A stretch of DNA of 29,701 nt. Origin: Vulcanimicrobiota bacterium (lineage in GTDB: Bacteria; Eremiobacterota; Eremiobacteria; Baltobacterales; Baltobacteraceae). The stretch's first letter is position 1. Each line of letters begins with the position of its first letter. The notes beneath the pieces were generated by a model. That model saw only the letters and a list, made by a program, of their open reading frames with translations. It ran no database searches and had not been told where the DNA came from. A program made the translations under genes and the position numbers. The stretch covers positions 1 through 29,701 of the forward strand of contig JAQBPL010000251.1 of NCBI GenBank assembly GCA_028287545.1, read 5' to 3'. Below, piece by piece: positions 22,326 through 29,701 of the stretch.

Positions 22326-24362
22326 GTGCATCCGTTCCGTTTTATCGTCCGCACTCTTGGTGCGGTCGCGTTGACTGCGCTCGTGGCGACCTCGATCGCT
22401 GCGCGCGCCGACTCCCCGCCCAAAGCGCTGGACCTCGCCAACCTCGACCCAACCTGCAAGGCCTGTGACGACTTCGATCAGTTTGCGACGGGCGGCTGGA
22501 AGAAGACCCACTCCATCCCGGCGGGGAAGTCACGCTACGGCGGCTTCGACGTCCTCGCCGACGCGAATCGCGCGAACCTCACCGCGATCCTGGAAGACGC
22601 CGCAAAGAACGCGACCGCGTCGGCCGGCAGCGACGAGCAGAAACTGCGCGACTTCTACACCTCGTGCATGGATGAGAACGCGATCGAAGCGGCCGGCCTC
22701 ACGCCGGTTCAGCCGCTGCTCGACCAGGTCAATGCGATTCACGACGTGCCGAGTTTGCTCACGAAGATGGCCGCGCTCCAGCAGGCGGGCGTCGGGACGA
22801 ACGTCGGTCTGGGTTCGCGCGCCGATCTGCTCGACTCGACCAAACAGATCGCGACGCTCAACACCGGCGGCCTGATCCTGGGCGACCGCAAATACTACGT
22901 GAACAACGACGGCAAATATCCCGACTACCGCGCGGAGTACGGAAAATACGCGACGGCGCAGCTCGCGAACCTCGGTGACGCGAACGCCGCCGCCGACGCC
23001 GCGGCCGTCATTGCGCTGGAAACGGCGATGGCGACCGTGATTCCGGATCGCACCGAACTGCGCGATCCGCACATCACCTATAATCCGACGCCGGTCGCAA
23101 AACTGGCGACGATCGCTCCCGACGTTCCGTGGACGGCGTACTTTGCCTCGTTCCACCCGCCGGCATTCGAGACGATCAACGTCACTCTGCCGAAGGTGGC
23201 GGTCGCGTACGACGACCTGATCAAGACGACGCCGCTCGAGGTCTGGAAGAACAACCTGCGCCTGCACGTCATCGACGCCTACGCGGGCAGTCTGCCGAAG
23301 AAATTCGACGATGCGCGCTTCGCGTTCCGCAGCGGCGTGCTGCTCGGCGTGACGACGCGCCGCCCGCGCTCCGAGACGTGCACGACCGCGACCGACCAGT
23401 CGCTGCGCGACGTGCTCGGGCGCGTCTACGTCGCGCGCTATTTCCCGGCAGCCGCGAAAGCACGCGCGCAGTCGCTCGTCGACAACCTGCAGACCACCCT
23501 CGCCGAGGACATCAAGACGCTCGACTGGATGTCGCCGCAGACGAAGGTCGCGGCGGCAGCGAAGCTCGCCGCGTTCACCAAGAAGATCGGCTATCCCGAC
23601 CGCTGGGAAGACTATTCGAAGCTGACGATCGCCAAAGCGCCGTACGCCTCAAACGCACTCGCCGTCGCGCGCTTTGACGTAGCCCGCAGCGTCGCCGACA
23701 TCGGGACGCCGACCAATCGGACGCGCTGGGGGATGACTCCGGCGACCGTCAACGCGTACTACAACCCCTCGAACAACGAGATCGTGTTCCCCGCCGGGAT
23801 CCTCGGCGGCGTCTTCTTCAACCCCACCGCCGACGATGCGATCAACTACGGAGCGATCGGCGCGGTGATCGGCCACGAGATGACGCACGGTTTCGATGAC
23901 CAGGGGCGCCGCTTCGACGCGAACGGCAACCTGCGCGACTGGTGGACCCCCGCCGATACCGAAGCGTTCACGAAGCGCGCGCAGTGCATCGTCGACCAGT
24001 ACTCGTCGTACGAACCCGTCGCGGGAAGCCACATCATCGGCAAACAGGTGCAGGGCGAAGCGATCGCCGACCTCGGCGGCACCACGATCGCGTTCAAAGC
24101 GTTCATGAAGACGCCGCAGTACAAGGCGAACAAGCTGATCGACGGGTTCACGCCCGCGCAGCGTTTCTTCCTGGCCTACGCGCAAGTGTGGAAATCGATC
24201 GCGACCGACGACGCCCGTCGTCAACGCGCCTCGACCGACCCGCATCCCGACGACAAATACCGCTTGATCGGCACGCTCTCCAACATGCCGGAATTCCGCA
24301 CGGCGTTCAAATGCGCCGCGACCGACAAGATGGTTCGCCCGAGCATCTGCCAGATCTGGTAA
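22326..24362 (+). CDS. M13 family zinc metallopeptidase (neprilysin/PepO-like)
   Basis: This 678-residue protein has a signal peptide (VRTLGAVALTALVATSIAAR; mature from about residue 28). The zinc site is HEMTH (His517, Glu518, His521), and the third ligand Glu578 lies in GEAIADLGG, with Asp582 completing the family motif. The substrate-binding NAYYNPSNNEIVFPAGIL is present, and the C-terminus ends with the family's typical Cys-x-x-Trp (CQIW). Members cleave short peptides outside the cytoplasm. GTG 22326 has GGAGA about 8 nt upstream. It is a single gene with an inverted repeat 17 nt after its stop. Annotation of the domain is secure; the natural substrate is not known. Confidence 0.93.
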   Translation: MHPFRFIVRTLGAVALTALVATSIAARADSPPKALDLANLDPTCKACDDFDQFATGGWKKTHSIPAGKSRYGGFDVLADANRANLTAILEDAAKNATASAGSDEQKLRDFYTSCMDENAIEAAGLTPVQPLLDQVNAIHDVPSLLTKMAALQQAGVGTNVGLGSRADLLDSTKQIATLNTGGLILGDRKYYVNNDGKYPDYRAEYGKYATAQLANLGDANAAADAAAVIALETAMATVIPDRTELRDPHITYNPTPVAKLATIAPDVPWTAYFASFHPPAFETINVTLPKVAVAYDDLIKTTPLEVWKNNLRLHVIDAYAGSLPKKFDDARFAFRSGVLLGVTTRRPRSETCTTATDQSLRDVLGRVYVARYFPAAAKARAQSLVDNLQTTLAEDIKTLDWMSPQTKVAAAAKLAAFTKKIGYPDRWEDYSKLTIAKAPYASNALAVARFDVARSVADIGTPTNRTRWGMTPATVNAYYNPSNNEIVFPAGILGGVFFNPTADDAINYGAIGAVIGHEMTHGFDDQGRRFDANGNLRDWWTPADTEAFTKRAQCIVDQYSSYEPVAGSHIIGKQVQGEAIADLGGTTIAFKAFMKTPQYKANKLIDGFTPAQRFFLAYAQVWKSIATDDARRQRASTDPHPDDKYRLIGTLSNMPEFRTAFKCAATDKMVRPSICQIW

Positions 24363-24378
24363 TCCGCATTGCTGGCGA

Positions 24379-24413
24379 GTTTCTGCAAGCCGGTGCAGGC
24401 GGTCTGCAGAAAC
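24379..24413 (+). terminator. 9-bp inverted repeat after the M13 peptidase
   Basis: GTTTCTGCA (24379-24387) and TGCAGAAAC (24405-24413) are perfect complements with a 17-nt loop, 16 nt after the stop. No T-run. It could be a terminator or an operator; the loop is long for a terminator. Confidence 0.45.
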
Positions 24414-24462
24414 CGCCGCGGGGGCGAAAAAGATTCCCTCCTTTGCTGAGAGAGCGCTGTGG

Positions 24463-24482
24463 TGAAAGGTTGCTGAAAGGTT
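24463..24482 (+). promoter_or_regulatory. Tandem direct repeat with 11-bp period upstream of reductase operon
   Basis: TGAAAGGTT occurs at 24463-24471 and again at 24474-24482, an exact 11-bp period, 54 nt before the reductase ATG. OmpR/PhoB-type response regulators bind direct repeats with this spacing. A T-rich TTTCTTTTCTACAGT follows, which could contain the -10. The geometry matches; the sequence is not the E. coli pho box. Confidence 0.4.
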
Positions 24483-24536
24483 TCTTTTCTACAGTGCAGT
24501 GAGGGTTTCTCGGAGCAAGGGTCGAGGGCGTCGTAC

Positions 24537-26624
24537 ATGTCCTGGTTTCGCAGCGGCGTCACGCAGATCCATCGTTGGATCGGCCTGACGGTTGGGTTGG
24601 TGGCGATCTTTCTCTCGGTCACGGGCGGATGGATCGTCCTGCGTCCCATCCTCGATCCGGTCACCTATCCGCAGCTCCTGGTGATTCCGGCATGCACGAA
24701 GCCGCTGCCGGTCGACTCCCTCGCCAAAGCCGCCCGGACGCTGCACCCGAAGGGCCGGCTGGACTACGTCTGGTTCTACGACTCGCCGACGAGCTCGACG
24801 ATGGTGCGCTTCTCGGACGGCGATCAGGTCTACGTAGACACCTGCAGCGGCAGAGCGCTCGGGCACCAGGACCGCTACGGCGGGCTGTACGGGACCGTCG
24901 AAGGTCTGCACCGCTTCAGGTTCATGGACGCGAAACCCGGGATGCTGATCATCGGGTGGACGTCGCTGCTGATGGCGGTGCTCTTGGTCATCGGCGGCCT
25001 GTTCCTGTGGTGGCCGCGGCGCCCGAGCGCGTGGAAAAGCGCCGTGAAGCTCAACCGCCGCTTGAAGGGGCGCGCGTTCTCACTCAACCTGCACACGACC
25101 ACCGGCGTCTACGCGAGCGTCGTCGTCTTCGTCGTCGCACTCACGGCGGTTCCGATTTCGCTCGGCTGGGCCAAGAGCGCGCTCTACGTGATGACCGGGT
25201 CGGCCGAACTGACGAACACCGGCCAGCGCGTAGGGGCCCTGCAGAAGAAGCACGCGCCGAAGCACGGCAAGTCGGCCTCCGCCAAGCGGATTCCCATGCA
25301 GGTCGCTTGGGCGAAAGCGAGAGACCTGGTTCCGGGCCCGCTGCGCTGGGCCTCGATTCGCGTTCCCTCCAAGAATCAGCCGATCGAGATCGCGCTCTCC
25401 GAGCAGAGTTTTCCGCACAGCGAAGCACGCAGCTACGTCTACGTCGATTCCCACACCGGAAGGGTCCTTGATTATCGCGCGTACGAAACGCGCAGCGCGG
25501 GCGAAAAACTCTACTTGTGGGTGCTTGCGCTCCACACCGGCAGTTTCGGCGGCGTTCCCGTTCAGGTGCTCATGCTGCTCGGGATGATCGGCGTGCCGAT
25601 CATGGGATACACCGGCATCGAGAGCTTCGTTCGCAAGACGTTCCGCCGGCCCCGTACCTCGCAGGCGCCGTCGGCCTTGCGTGTTCGCATCGCGGCCGTC
25701 CGCGAGGAAGCGGAAGGCATCCGCTCGTTCGCCCTCGTCAGCGCCGACGGCGCGCCGCTCCCGGCGGTCTCCGCGGGCGCGCACGTCGACGTGCGTCTGC
25801 GGGACGGGCTCGTGCGCCAGTATTCGCTCACGAACGGGCCCGAGGACGACACCGCATACCACCTCTCGGTGCTGCTCGCGCCCGGCTCGCGGGGCGGGTC
25901 GATCGCGATGCACGATCTGCGCGAGGGCGAAACGCTCACGATCAGCGCGCCGCGAAACCACTTCCCGCTGAATGCCGAAGCCGGCCACCATCTGCTGCTG
26001 GCCGGAGGCATCGGCATCACGCCGCTCTACTCGATGGTTCGTCACCTTCAGGCAGCGGGCGCGTCTTTCGAGCTGCACTACTTCACGCGGACGTCCGCGG
26101 CGACCGCGTTCCACGAAGCGCTCTGCGCTGCGGAGTACGGCGGCAAGGTGCACTTCCACTATGCGCTCGAGCCGCAAGACGTACGCGCGTTTCTGGCGGA
26201 GCTGCTGCGCGAGCGGCGGGAAGCGGGCCACCTCTACGTCTGCGGACCGACGCCGTTCATGAAACTCGTCCATGAAACGGCCGACCCGGTATGGCCGCCC
26301 GAAACCGTGCACAGCGAGTACTTCGCCGCCGACCCGCTCGCCGAGGCGGGACCCCGCGAGGCATTCGAAGTGACGTTGGCACGCACCGGCGGAACCTTCG
26401 ACGTTCCCGCCGACACGAGCATCCTGCAGATTTTGAACCAGTGCGGCCTCGACGTGCCGACCTCATGCGAACAAGGCGTGTGCGGCACGTGCCTGACGCG
26501 CGTTCTCGAGGGCGAGCCCGACCATCGTGACGTGTTCCTCACCGGCGCGGAACGCCAGAGCGGCGAGAAGATGCTCGTGTGCGTCTCGCGCGCCAAAAGC
26601 AGCCATATCGTTTTGGACATTTAG
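24537..26624 (+). CDS. PepSY-type membrane protein fused to flavin and 2Fe-2S reductase
   Basis: This 695-residue three-part protein starts with a PepSY-associated membrane module (residues about 1-370) containing at least four spans, conserved HRWIGLTVG and GLHRFRF (heme or metal-linked His) and a further LALHTGSFGGVP. It is joined to an NAD(P)H:flavin oxidoreductase (about 380-590, RQYSLTNGPEDD, GGIGITPLYS, YVCGPTPFM). The C-terminal plant-type ferredoxin has C644, C649, C652 and C682 (CEQGVCGTC, MLVC). The module order resembles phthalate-dioxygenase reductase. Electrons would pass from NAD(P)H via flavin and 2Fe-2S to a membrane or periplasmic acceptor, perhaps ferric iron. It leads an operon with two PstS-like proteins (34 nt and GTGA overlap). 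Substrate specificity is inferred only. Confidence 0.85.
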   Translation: MSWFRSGVTQIHRWIGLTVGLVAIFLSVTGGWIVLRPILDPVTYPQLLVIPACTKPLPVDSLAKAARTLHPKGRLDYVWFYDSPTSSTMVRFSDGDQVYVDTCSGRALGHQDRYGGLYGTVEGLHRFRFMDAKPGMLIIGWTSLLMAVLLVIGGLFLWWPRRPSAWKSAVKLNRRLKGRAFSLNLHTTTGVYASVVVFVVALTAVPISLGWAKSALYVMTGSAELTNTGQRVGALQKKHAPKHGKSASAKRIPMQVAWAKARDLVPGPLRWASIRVPSKNQPIEIALSEQSFPHSEARSYVYVDSHTGRVLDYRAYETRSAGEKLYLWVLALHTGSFGGVPVQVLMLLGMIGVPIMGYTGIESFVRKTFRRPRTSQAPSALRVRIAAVREEAEGIRSFALVSADGAPLPAVSAGAHVDVRLRDGLVRQYSLTNGPEDDTAYHLSVLLAPGSRGGSIAMHDLREGETLTISAPRNHFPLNAEAGHHLLLAGGIGITPLYSMVRHLQAAGASFELHYFTRTSAATAFHEALCAAEYGGKVHFHYALEPQDVRAFLAELLRERREAGHLYVCGPTPFMKLVHETADPVWPPETVHSEYFAADPLAEAGPREAFEVTLARTGGTFDVPADTSILQILNQCGLDVPTSCEQGVCGTCLTRVLEGEPDHRDVFLTGAERQSGEKMLVCVSRAKSSHIVLDI

Positions 26625-26658
26625 GCATCATCATCACCTCCCATAAGGCTCATCTGAC

Positions 26659-27708
26659 ATGAAACCGAACTTCGCCCACGTGCTGGCCGTGCTTGCGGCC
26701 GGCATCGTTTCGGCTTCGGCTGCCTCGGGCGCAGCCGAGAATCCGCCCGTCGATCCCAATCTGCCGGCGTATCAGCCGAAGACGAGCGGCGTCGCTCCGT
26801 CGCCGGGAGCCGGCTATGTCCTCAAGGATGGGTCGATACAGATCGAAGGCGCAGAGCATGCGGATTTCATCCTCGAGCGACTCGACGCGCTGTTCGCGAA
26901 GACGCATCCCGGCGCAAAATTCGCGCTGAATTTGAAAGGCACGGGAACCGGCATCCCCGCCTTGACGCACGGTATTACGCCGTTTGCGCCGATGGGGCGC
27001 GCCGTGACGCCGGTCGAGCTGGTGCCGTACGCCAAGATCGTCGGAGAGAACCCGCTGGAGATCAAGGTGGCGCATACCGCGTTCGCGTCGAAAAGGCTGG
27101 CGACGTCGCTGGCGGTCTACGTGAACGCCGCGAACCCGATCGACAAGCTCTCAATCGATGAAGTCGAGCGCATGTACACGACCGGGAGTCCCGCCGGCGA
27201 CATCACCGCGTGGGGACAAGTCGGCGAAGCGGGTGAATGGAAGACCGCGCGCATTCGGCCCGTCAGCGGCTTCGCGCATGCGGGTTTCGGGAACTACGAG
27301 ACCGCGAAGTTCCACAACCGTCCGTTCTCCGGCAACATGGAAGCGTTTCCGGACACCGCGCAAATTCTGCAGAAGGTCGGTCAGGATCGCTTCGCCGTCG
27401 GCATCGCTGCCAGCGGCCGTACCGATCCCGGGATCAAGGCTGTGGCGCTCGCCGAGAAGCCCGGCGGGGACTACTCGACCGGCAGCCGCGACGACGTCAC
27501 CAACGACAAGTATACCCTCGGCCGATATCTCTATTTCTATGTGCGCCGCCAGCCCGGCAAGCCGCTCGACCCATTCGTCAAGGAGTACTTCCGCATGATG
27601 CTTTCCCGGGACGGGCAGCAGATCATCGCCTCGCAGGCCGACGGCTATCTGCCGCTGACGGCGCACGACGCCGCTGAAGAGCTGGCGAAGCTGGAGGAAG
27701 TGAAGTGA
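26659..27708 (+). CDS. PstS-like periplasmic substrate-binding protein (copy A)
   Basis: This 349-residue protein has a signal peptide (MKPNFAHVLAVLAAGIVSAS; cleaved near 25). The mature part has the type II binding-protein layout of PstS: FALNLKGTGTGIPALTHGIT with phosphate-loop-like GTGTG, then APMGRAVTPVELVPY, LAVYVNAANPIDKLSIDEVE, RYLYFYVRRQPGKPLDPFVK. The binding-loop TGTG and an MGR segment fit oxyanion binding. It is homologous to the next gene, whose GTG overlaps its TGA. No pstC, pstA or pstB is nearby, so it either feeds a transporter encoded elsewhere or acts with the reductase upstream. Phosphate is the expected ligand by family, not proven. Confidence 0.8.
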   Translation: MKPNFAHVLAVLAAGIVSASAASGAAENPPVDPNLPAYQPKTSGVAPSPGAGYVLKDGSIQIEGAEHADFILERLDALFAKTHPGAKFALNLKGTGTGIPALTHGITPFAPMGRAVTPVELVPYAKIVGENPLEIKVAHTAFASKRLATSLAVYVNAANPIDKLSIDEVERMYTTGSPAGDITAWGQVGEAGEWKTARIRPVSGFAHAGFGNYETAKFHNRPFSGNMEAFPDTAQILQKVGQDRFAVGIAASGRTDPGIKAVALAEKPGGDYSTGSRDDVTNDKYTLGRYLYFYVRRQPGKPLDPFVKEYFRMMLSRDGQQIIASQADGYLPLTAHDAAEELAKLEEVK

Positions 27709-28730
27709 GGGCTCTTCTCGCGGCGACGCTCGGCGCGCTGATCGTCTCCGGCGCATCGGCCTCCGCCCAGGACGTCGCGTTGCAGCCCTATCAACCGCAT
27801 CCCGTCAGCGTCCCGAAAGACGCATCCTACCTGCGGCCCGATGGTTCAGTCTACATCGTCGGCGACGACGCCACTGACGAGATGATGGCGAAACTCGACG
27901 CGCTGTTCGTGAAGACGCATCCCGGTTTCAAGTTCACGCTGCTCTTGAAGGGCTCGTCAACCGGCATCGGCGGGCTCACGTCGGGCGTGTCGGCGATGGC
28001 CCCGATGGGCCGTGCGGGGTGGCTCAGCGATCTCTCGGCATTCAAAGAGGCGTACGGCTACCCGGCAACCGACATTCACATCGGCTACGACGCGTATACA
28101 CACGACAAGCACAAGAGCCCGCCCGCACTGTACGTGAACGCCCAAAATCCGCTCGCCGGTTTGACGGTCGCGCAAGCCGCGCGCATCCTCACGACGGGCG
28201 GCGGCAAAGGCGACATCACGCAATGGAGCCAGCTCGGCTTGAAGGGCGCATGGCAGCATCGCCAGATCCACCTGTACGGGCCTCGTGACGACGGGGCGCT
28301 CGCGACGTCGCTGCGCGAGAGCCTGATGGGCAAACTTCCGTTTTCGTCGCGCTACGAGACGTTCGAGCATCTTGCCGACGTTGTCAAGGCCGTTGCGCAA
28401 GATCCCTACGGCATCGGGCTGGTCGGATTCTTTGATGCGAAAACCGTACCGGAGGTCAAGCTCCTCCCGATGGCGACCGCGGAGGGTCAGCCCTTCGTCG
28501 AGCCCACGTACGAGAACGTGAAGGCCGGACGCTATCCGTTCGCGTCGTCCCTGCGCATGTACGTAAACCGCAAGCCCGGCGCGCCGCTCGACCCGTTCGT
28601 GAAAGAGTACATGCGGATGGTGCTCTCTCGCGAGGGACAGGCCATCATCGAGTCATGCAAAGACAACGAGCAAGGTTTCGTGCCGCTCGAACCGGCAGCG
28701 GTCGCAGCGGAGCTCGCAAAGCTGCAATAG
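27705..28730 (+). CDS. PstS-like periplasmic substrate-binding protein (copy B)
   Basis: This 341-residue paralogue of copy A has a signal peptide (RALLAATLGALIVSGASASA). Shared segments are LLKGSSTGIGGLTSGVSAMA, APMGRAG, ALYVNAQNPLAGLTVAQAAR, LRMYVNRKPGAPLDPFVKEY and MRMVLSREGQAIIES. The phosphate-loop-like block is GSSTGIG here versus GTGTGIP in copy A, so ligands or affinities may differ. The start GTG 27705 overlaps copy A's TGA (GTGA). It is the last gene of the operon, and its TAG lies 2 nt from the stop of the convergent mntP gene. Two diverged binding proteins in one operon suggest two affinities or ligands. Confidence 0.8.
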   Translation: MRALLAATLGALIVSGASASAQDVALQPYQPHPVSVPKDASYLRPDGSVYIVGDDATDEMMAKLDALFVKTHPGFKFTLLLKGSSTGIGGLTSGVSAMAPMGRAGWLSDLSAFKEAYGYPATDIHIGYDAYTHDKHKSPPALYVNAQNPLAGLTVAQAARILTTGGGKGDITQWSQLGLKGAWQHRQIHLYGPRDDGALATSLRESLMGKLPFSSRYETFEHLADVVKAVAQDPYGIGLVGFFDAKTVPEVKLLPMATAEGQPFVEPTYENVKAGRYPFASSLRMYVNRKPGAPLDPFVKEYMRMVLSREGQAIIESCKDNEQGFVPLEPAAVAAELAKLQ

Positions 28731-28732
28731 CG

Positions 28733-29302
28733 CTACACCTCCGGCAGCGCTGAAACGAAGCGCTGCGCTATGAGGTAGATCCCGAGCATCGCAAATGCCG
28801 CGGCCGCGACGAGGCCGGCGATTCGAGACGTGCGCCGTCCGAACGCCTGACCGAGTCGCGTGCCCGCGGCGATGCCGAGATACGTGACGAAAAACGTCTG
28901 AACGGCGATGGCGCCGATCGTCGCGGGCACGGGCAGTCCGCTCGCGCCCATCGGAAAGCCGATGGCCAGTTCGTCCATCGAGATGCCGAAGCCGGCGAGA
29001 GCCGCCGTGCGGAGTGACGTGAACGACAGGGCCTCCGTCTCGTCGCCCTCTTCCAGCGCTTCTTTCGCCAGGTGAAGCGCGACGGCGATGAGCACGACGC
29101 CGCCGAGGACTACCGCGGGCGTCGCGAACCGCGCGCCCGCGACGCGGCCGAGCAGCAGGCCGAGGAGCGGCATCACGGCTTCGAAAAACGCGAACGTCAA
29201 CGCCGGCCGAAGCGGCTTCGCGCCGCGGAGCCCGAGTGCCACGGCCACCGCGAACGTGTCGATCCCCAGCGGGACCACGAAGACGGCCAGTTTTACGAGC
29301 AT
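28733..29302 (-). CDS. mntP: MntP-type manganese efflux pump
   Basis: This 189-residue membrane protein has six hydrophobic spans in two pseudo-symmetric halves. The first half has LGIDTFAVAVALGLRG and the second GISMDELAIGFPMG, the paired Asp motifs of MntP, which bind and export Mn(II). A short acidic-rich loop (EEGDETEAL) separates the halves. Its length is the family's norm. ATG 29302 has no clear ribosome site; the helicase gene ends 39 nt upstream, so the two may be co-transcribed. That gap is too short for a yybP-ykoY-type manganese riboswitch. Convergent with the PstS-like operon (2-nt gap), so their transcription may interfere. Confidence 0.88.
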   Translation of the reverse strand: MLVKLAVFVVPLGIDTFAVAVALGLRGAKPLRPALTFAFFEAVMPLLGLLLGRVAGARFATPAVVLGGVVLIAVALHLAKEALEEGDETEALSFTSLRTAALAGFGISMDELAIGFPMGASGLPVPATIGAIAVQTFFVTYLGIAAGTRLGQAFGRRTSRIAGLVAAAAFAMLGIYLIAQRFVSALPEV

Positions 29303-29341
29303 CGCACCGTGCGAGGGACGGCTGCGTCGCGCACGCGGCGG

Positions 29342-29701
29342 CTACTTGGCGCGGTCCAGCCTGACGGTGGGCTTTTTGCCGCGAATGGTGGCGCCGCGCA
29401 ATGCGGTGATGATCGCGGTCGCTCCGGCGGCCGGCACCTCGACGAGCGAGAAGCGGTCGGCGACGTCGATCGCGCCGATGTCGCGCGAGCTGATCCGCGC
29501 TTCGTTGGCGATCGCGCCGACGAGGTCGGCGGGCCGGACGCCGGCGCTCCGTCCCACGCCGATGTAGATGCGCACGACGTCGCCGTTCGGCTGCCGCGGC
29601 ATCGCGGCGACGGCGGGGCGCTCGAAGCGTCCCGGGCGTACCGGCAGCGCACGCGGCGGCGGCGGTGCGGCGATCGCCGGGATCTCTTCTTCGTCGTCCG
29701 C
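29342..29701 (-). CDS. DEAD-box RNA helicase, C-terminal part with DbpA-type RNA-binding domain
   Basis: This gene is cut by the window end; 119 C-terminal residues are visible. They begin with an acidic/Pro-rich linker (ADDEEEIPAIAAPPPPRALP), then the DbpA RNA-binding domain: VRIYIGVGRSAGVRPADLVG, AIANEARISSRDIGAIDVAD, RFSLVEVPAAGATAIITALR and IRGKKPTVRLDRAK. The DbpA/CsdA fold binds structured RNA, and the helicase would remodel ribosomal or mRNA structures, especially in the cold. DeaD versus DbpA cannot be decided without the catalytic half. Probably co-transcribed with mntP. Confidence 0.9.
   Translation of the reverse strand, partial: ADDEEEIPAIAAPPPPRALPVRPGRFERPAVAAMPRQPNGDVVRIYIGVGRSAGVRPADLVGAIANEARISSRDIGAIDVADRFSLVEVPAAGATAIITALRGATIRGKKPTVRLDRAK

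Noticed and set aside
29303..29341. Possible yybP-ykoY manganese riboswitch before mntP
   Set aside because: Only 39 nt separate mntP from the upstream helicase gene, too short for the aptamer.
1..29701. tRNA, rRNA, CRISPR array, insertion sequence with terminal repeats
   Set aside because: No cloverleaf, repeat-spacer pattern or transposase was seen in the intergenic stretches by eye.

Overview
The window is about 29.7 kb of GC-rich bacterial chromosome with dense coding on both strands. It has a free-living heterotroph's gene set: amino-acid import, glutamine synthesis, 3-hydroxybutyrate oxidation, a class B penicillin-binding protein and secreted hydrolases. No rRNA, tRNA, CRISPR array or intact transposase was seen. 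Several short secreted proteins recognised only as local families, and -10-like hexamers lying 6-8 nt before start codons, suggest a poorly characterised deep lineage. Candidatus Eremiobacterota (WPS-2) or a relative is my guess and is not proven by the sequence.

Layout. 1-2231: 3' end of a branched-chain amino-acid ABC operon (livF-livH-livM, overlapping starts). 2335-4029: soluble methyl-accepting chemotaxis-type receptor with a C-terminal sensor domain. 4030-6347: low-GC accessory segment holding a DUF1643 gene, a zinc-ribbon membrane protein and two stretches without genes. Its far end is a decayed 150-bp copy of the 3' end of glnA, and its near end is the intact glnA (6348-7829, minus), so the segment looks like an island inserted at the 3' end of glnA. 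8102-12128: small secreted proteins, including a duplicated family (8789 and 11733) with the same start-proximal promoter, flanking an EthD protein, an acyltransferase-3 membrane protein and a divergent SGNH esterase. 12198-15031: acetate-type transporter and penicillin-binding protein 2. 15167-15907: a 73-aa protein ending in Gly-Gly next to a membrane-anchored protein of unknown function. 16516-21256: 3-hydroxybutyrate dehydrogenase divergent from a class C beta-lactamase-fold hydrolase, with an 11-bp inverted repeat astride the hydrolase -10, then a DUF5069 protein and two transglutaminase-like proteins. 21279-24362: lipoprotein and M13 zinc metallopeptidase. 24537-28730: three-gene operon of a PepSY membrane reductase fused to a flavin/2Fe-2S reductase and two PstS-like periplasmic binding proteins. 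28733-29701: MntP-type manganese exporter and the C-terminus of a DEAD-box RNA helicase.

Most notable items: (i) the glnA-flanked island; (ii) the reductase plus double PstS-like operon without pstCAB, preceded by an 11-bp-periodic direct repeat; (iii) the recurrent start-proximal promoter architecture; (iv) the operator between the 3-hydroxybutyrate dehydrogenase and hydrolase genes; (v) the small Gly-Gly protein; (vi) a transglutaminase-like protein with Cys where the catalytic His is expected.
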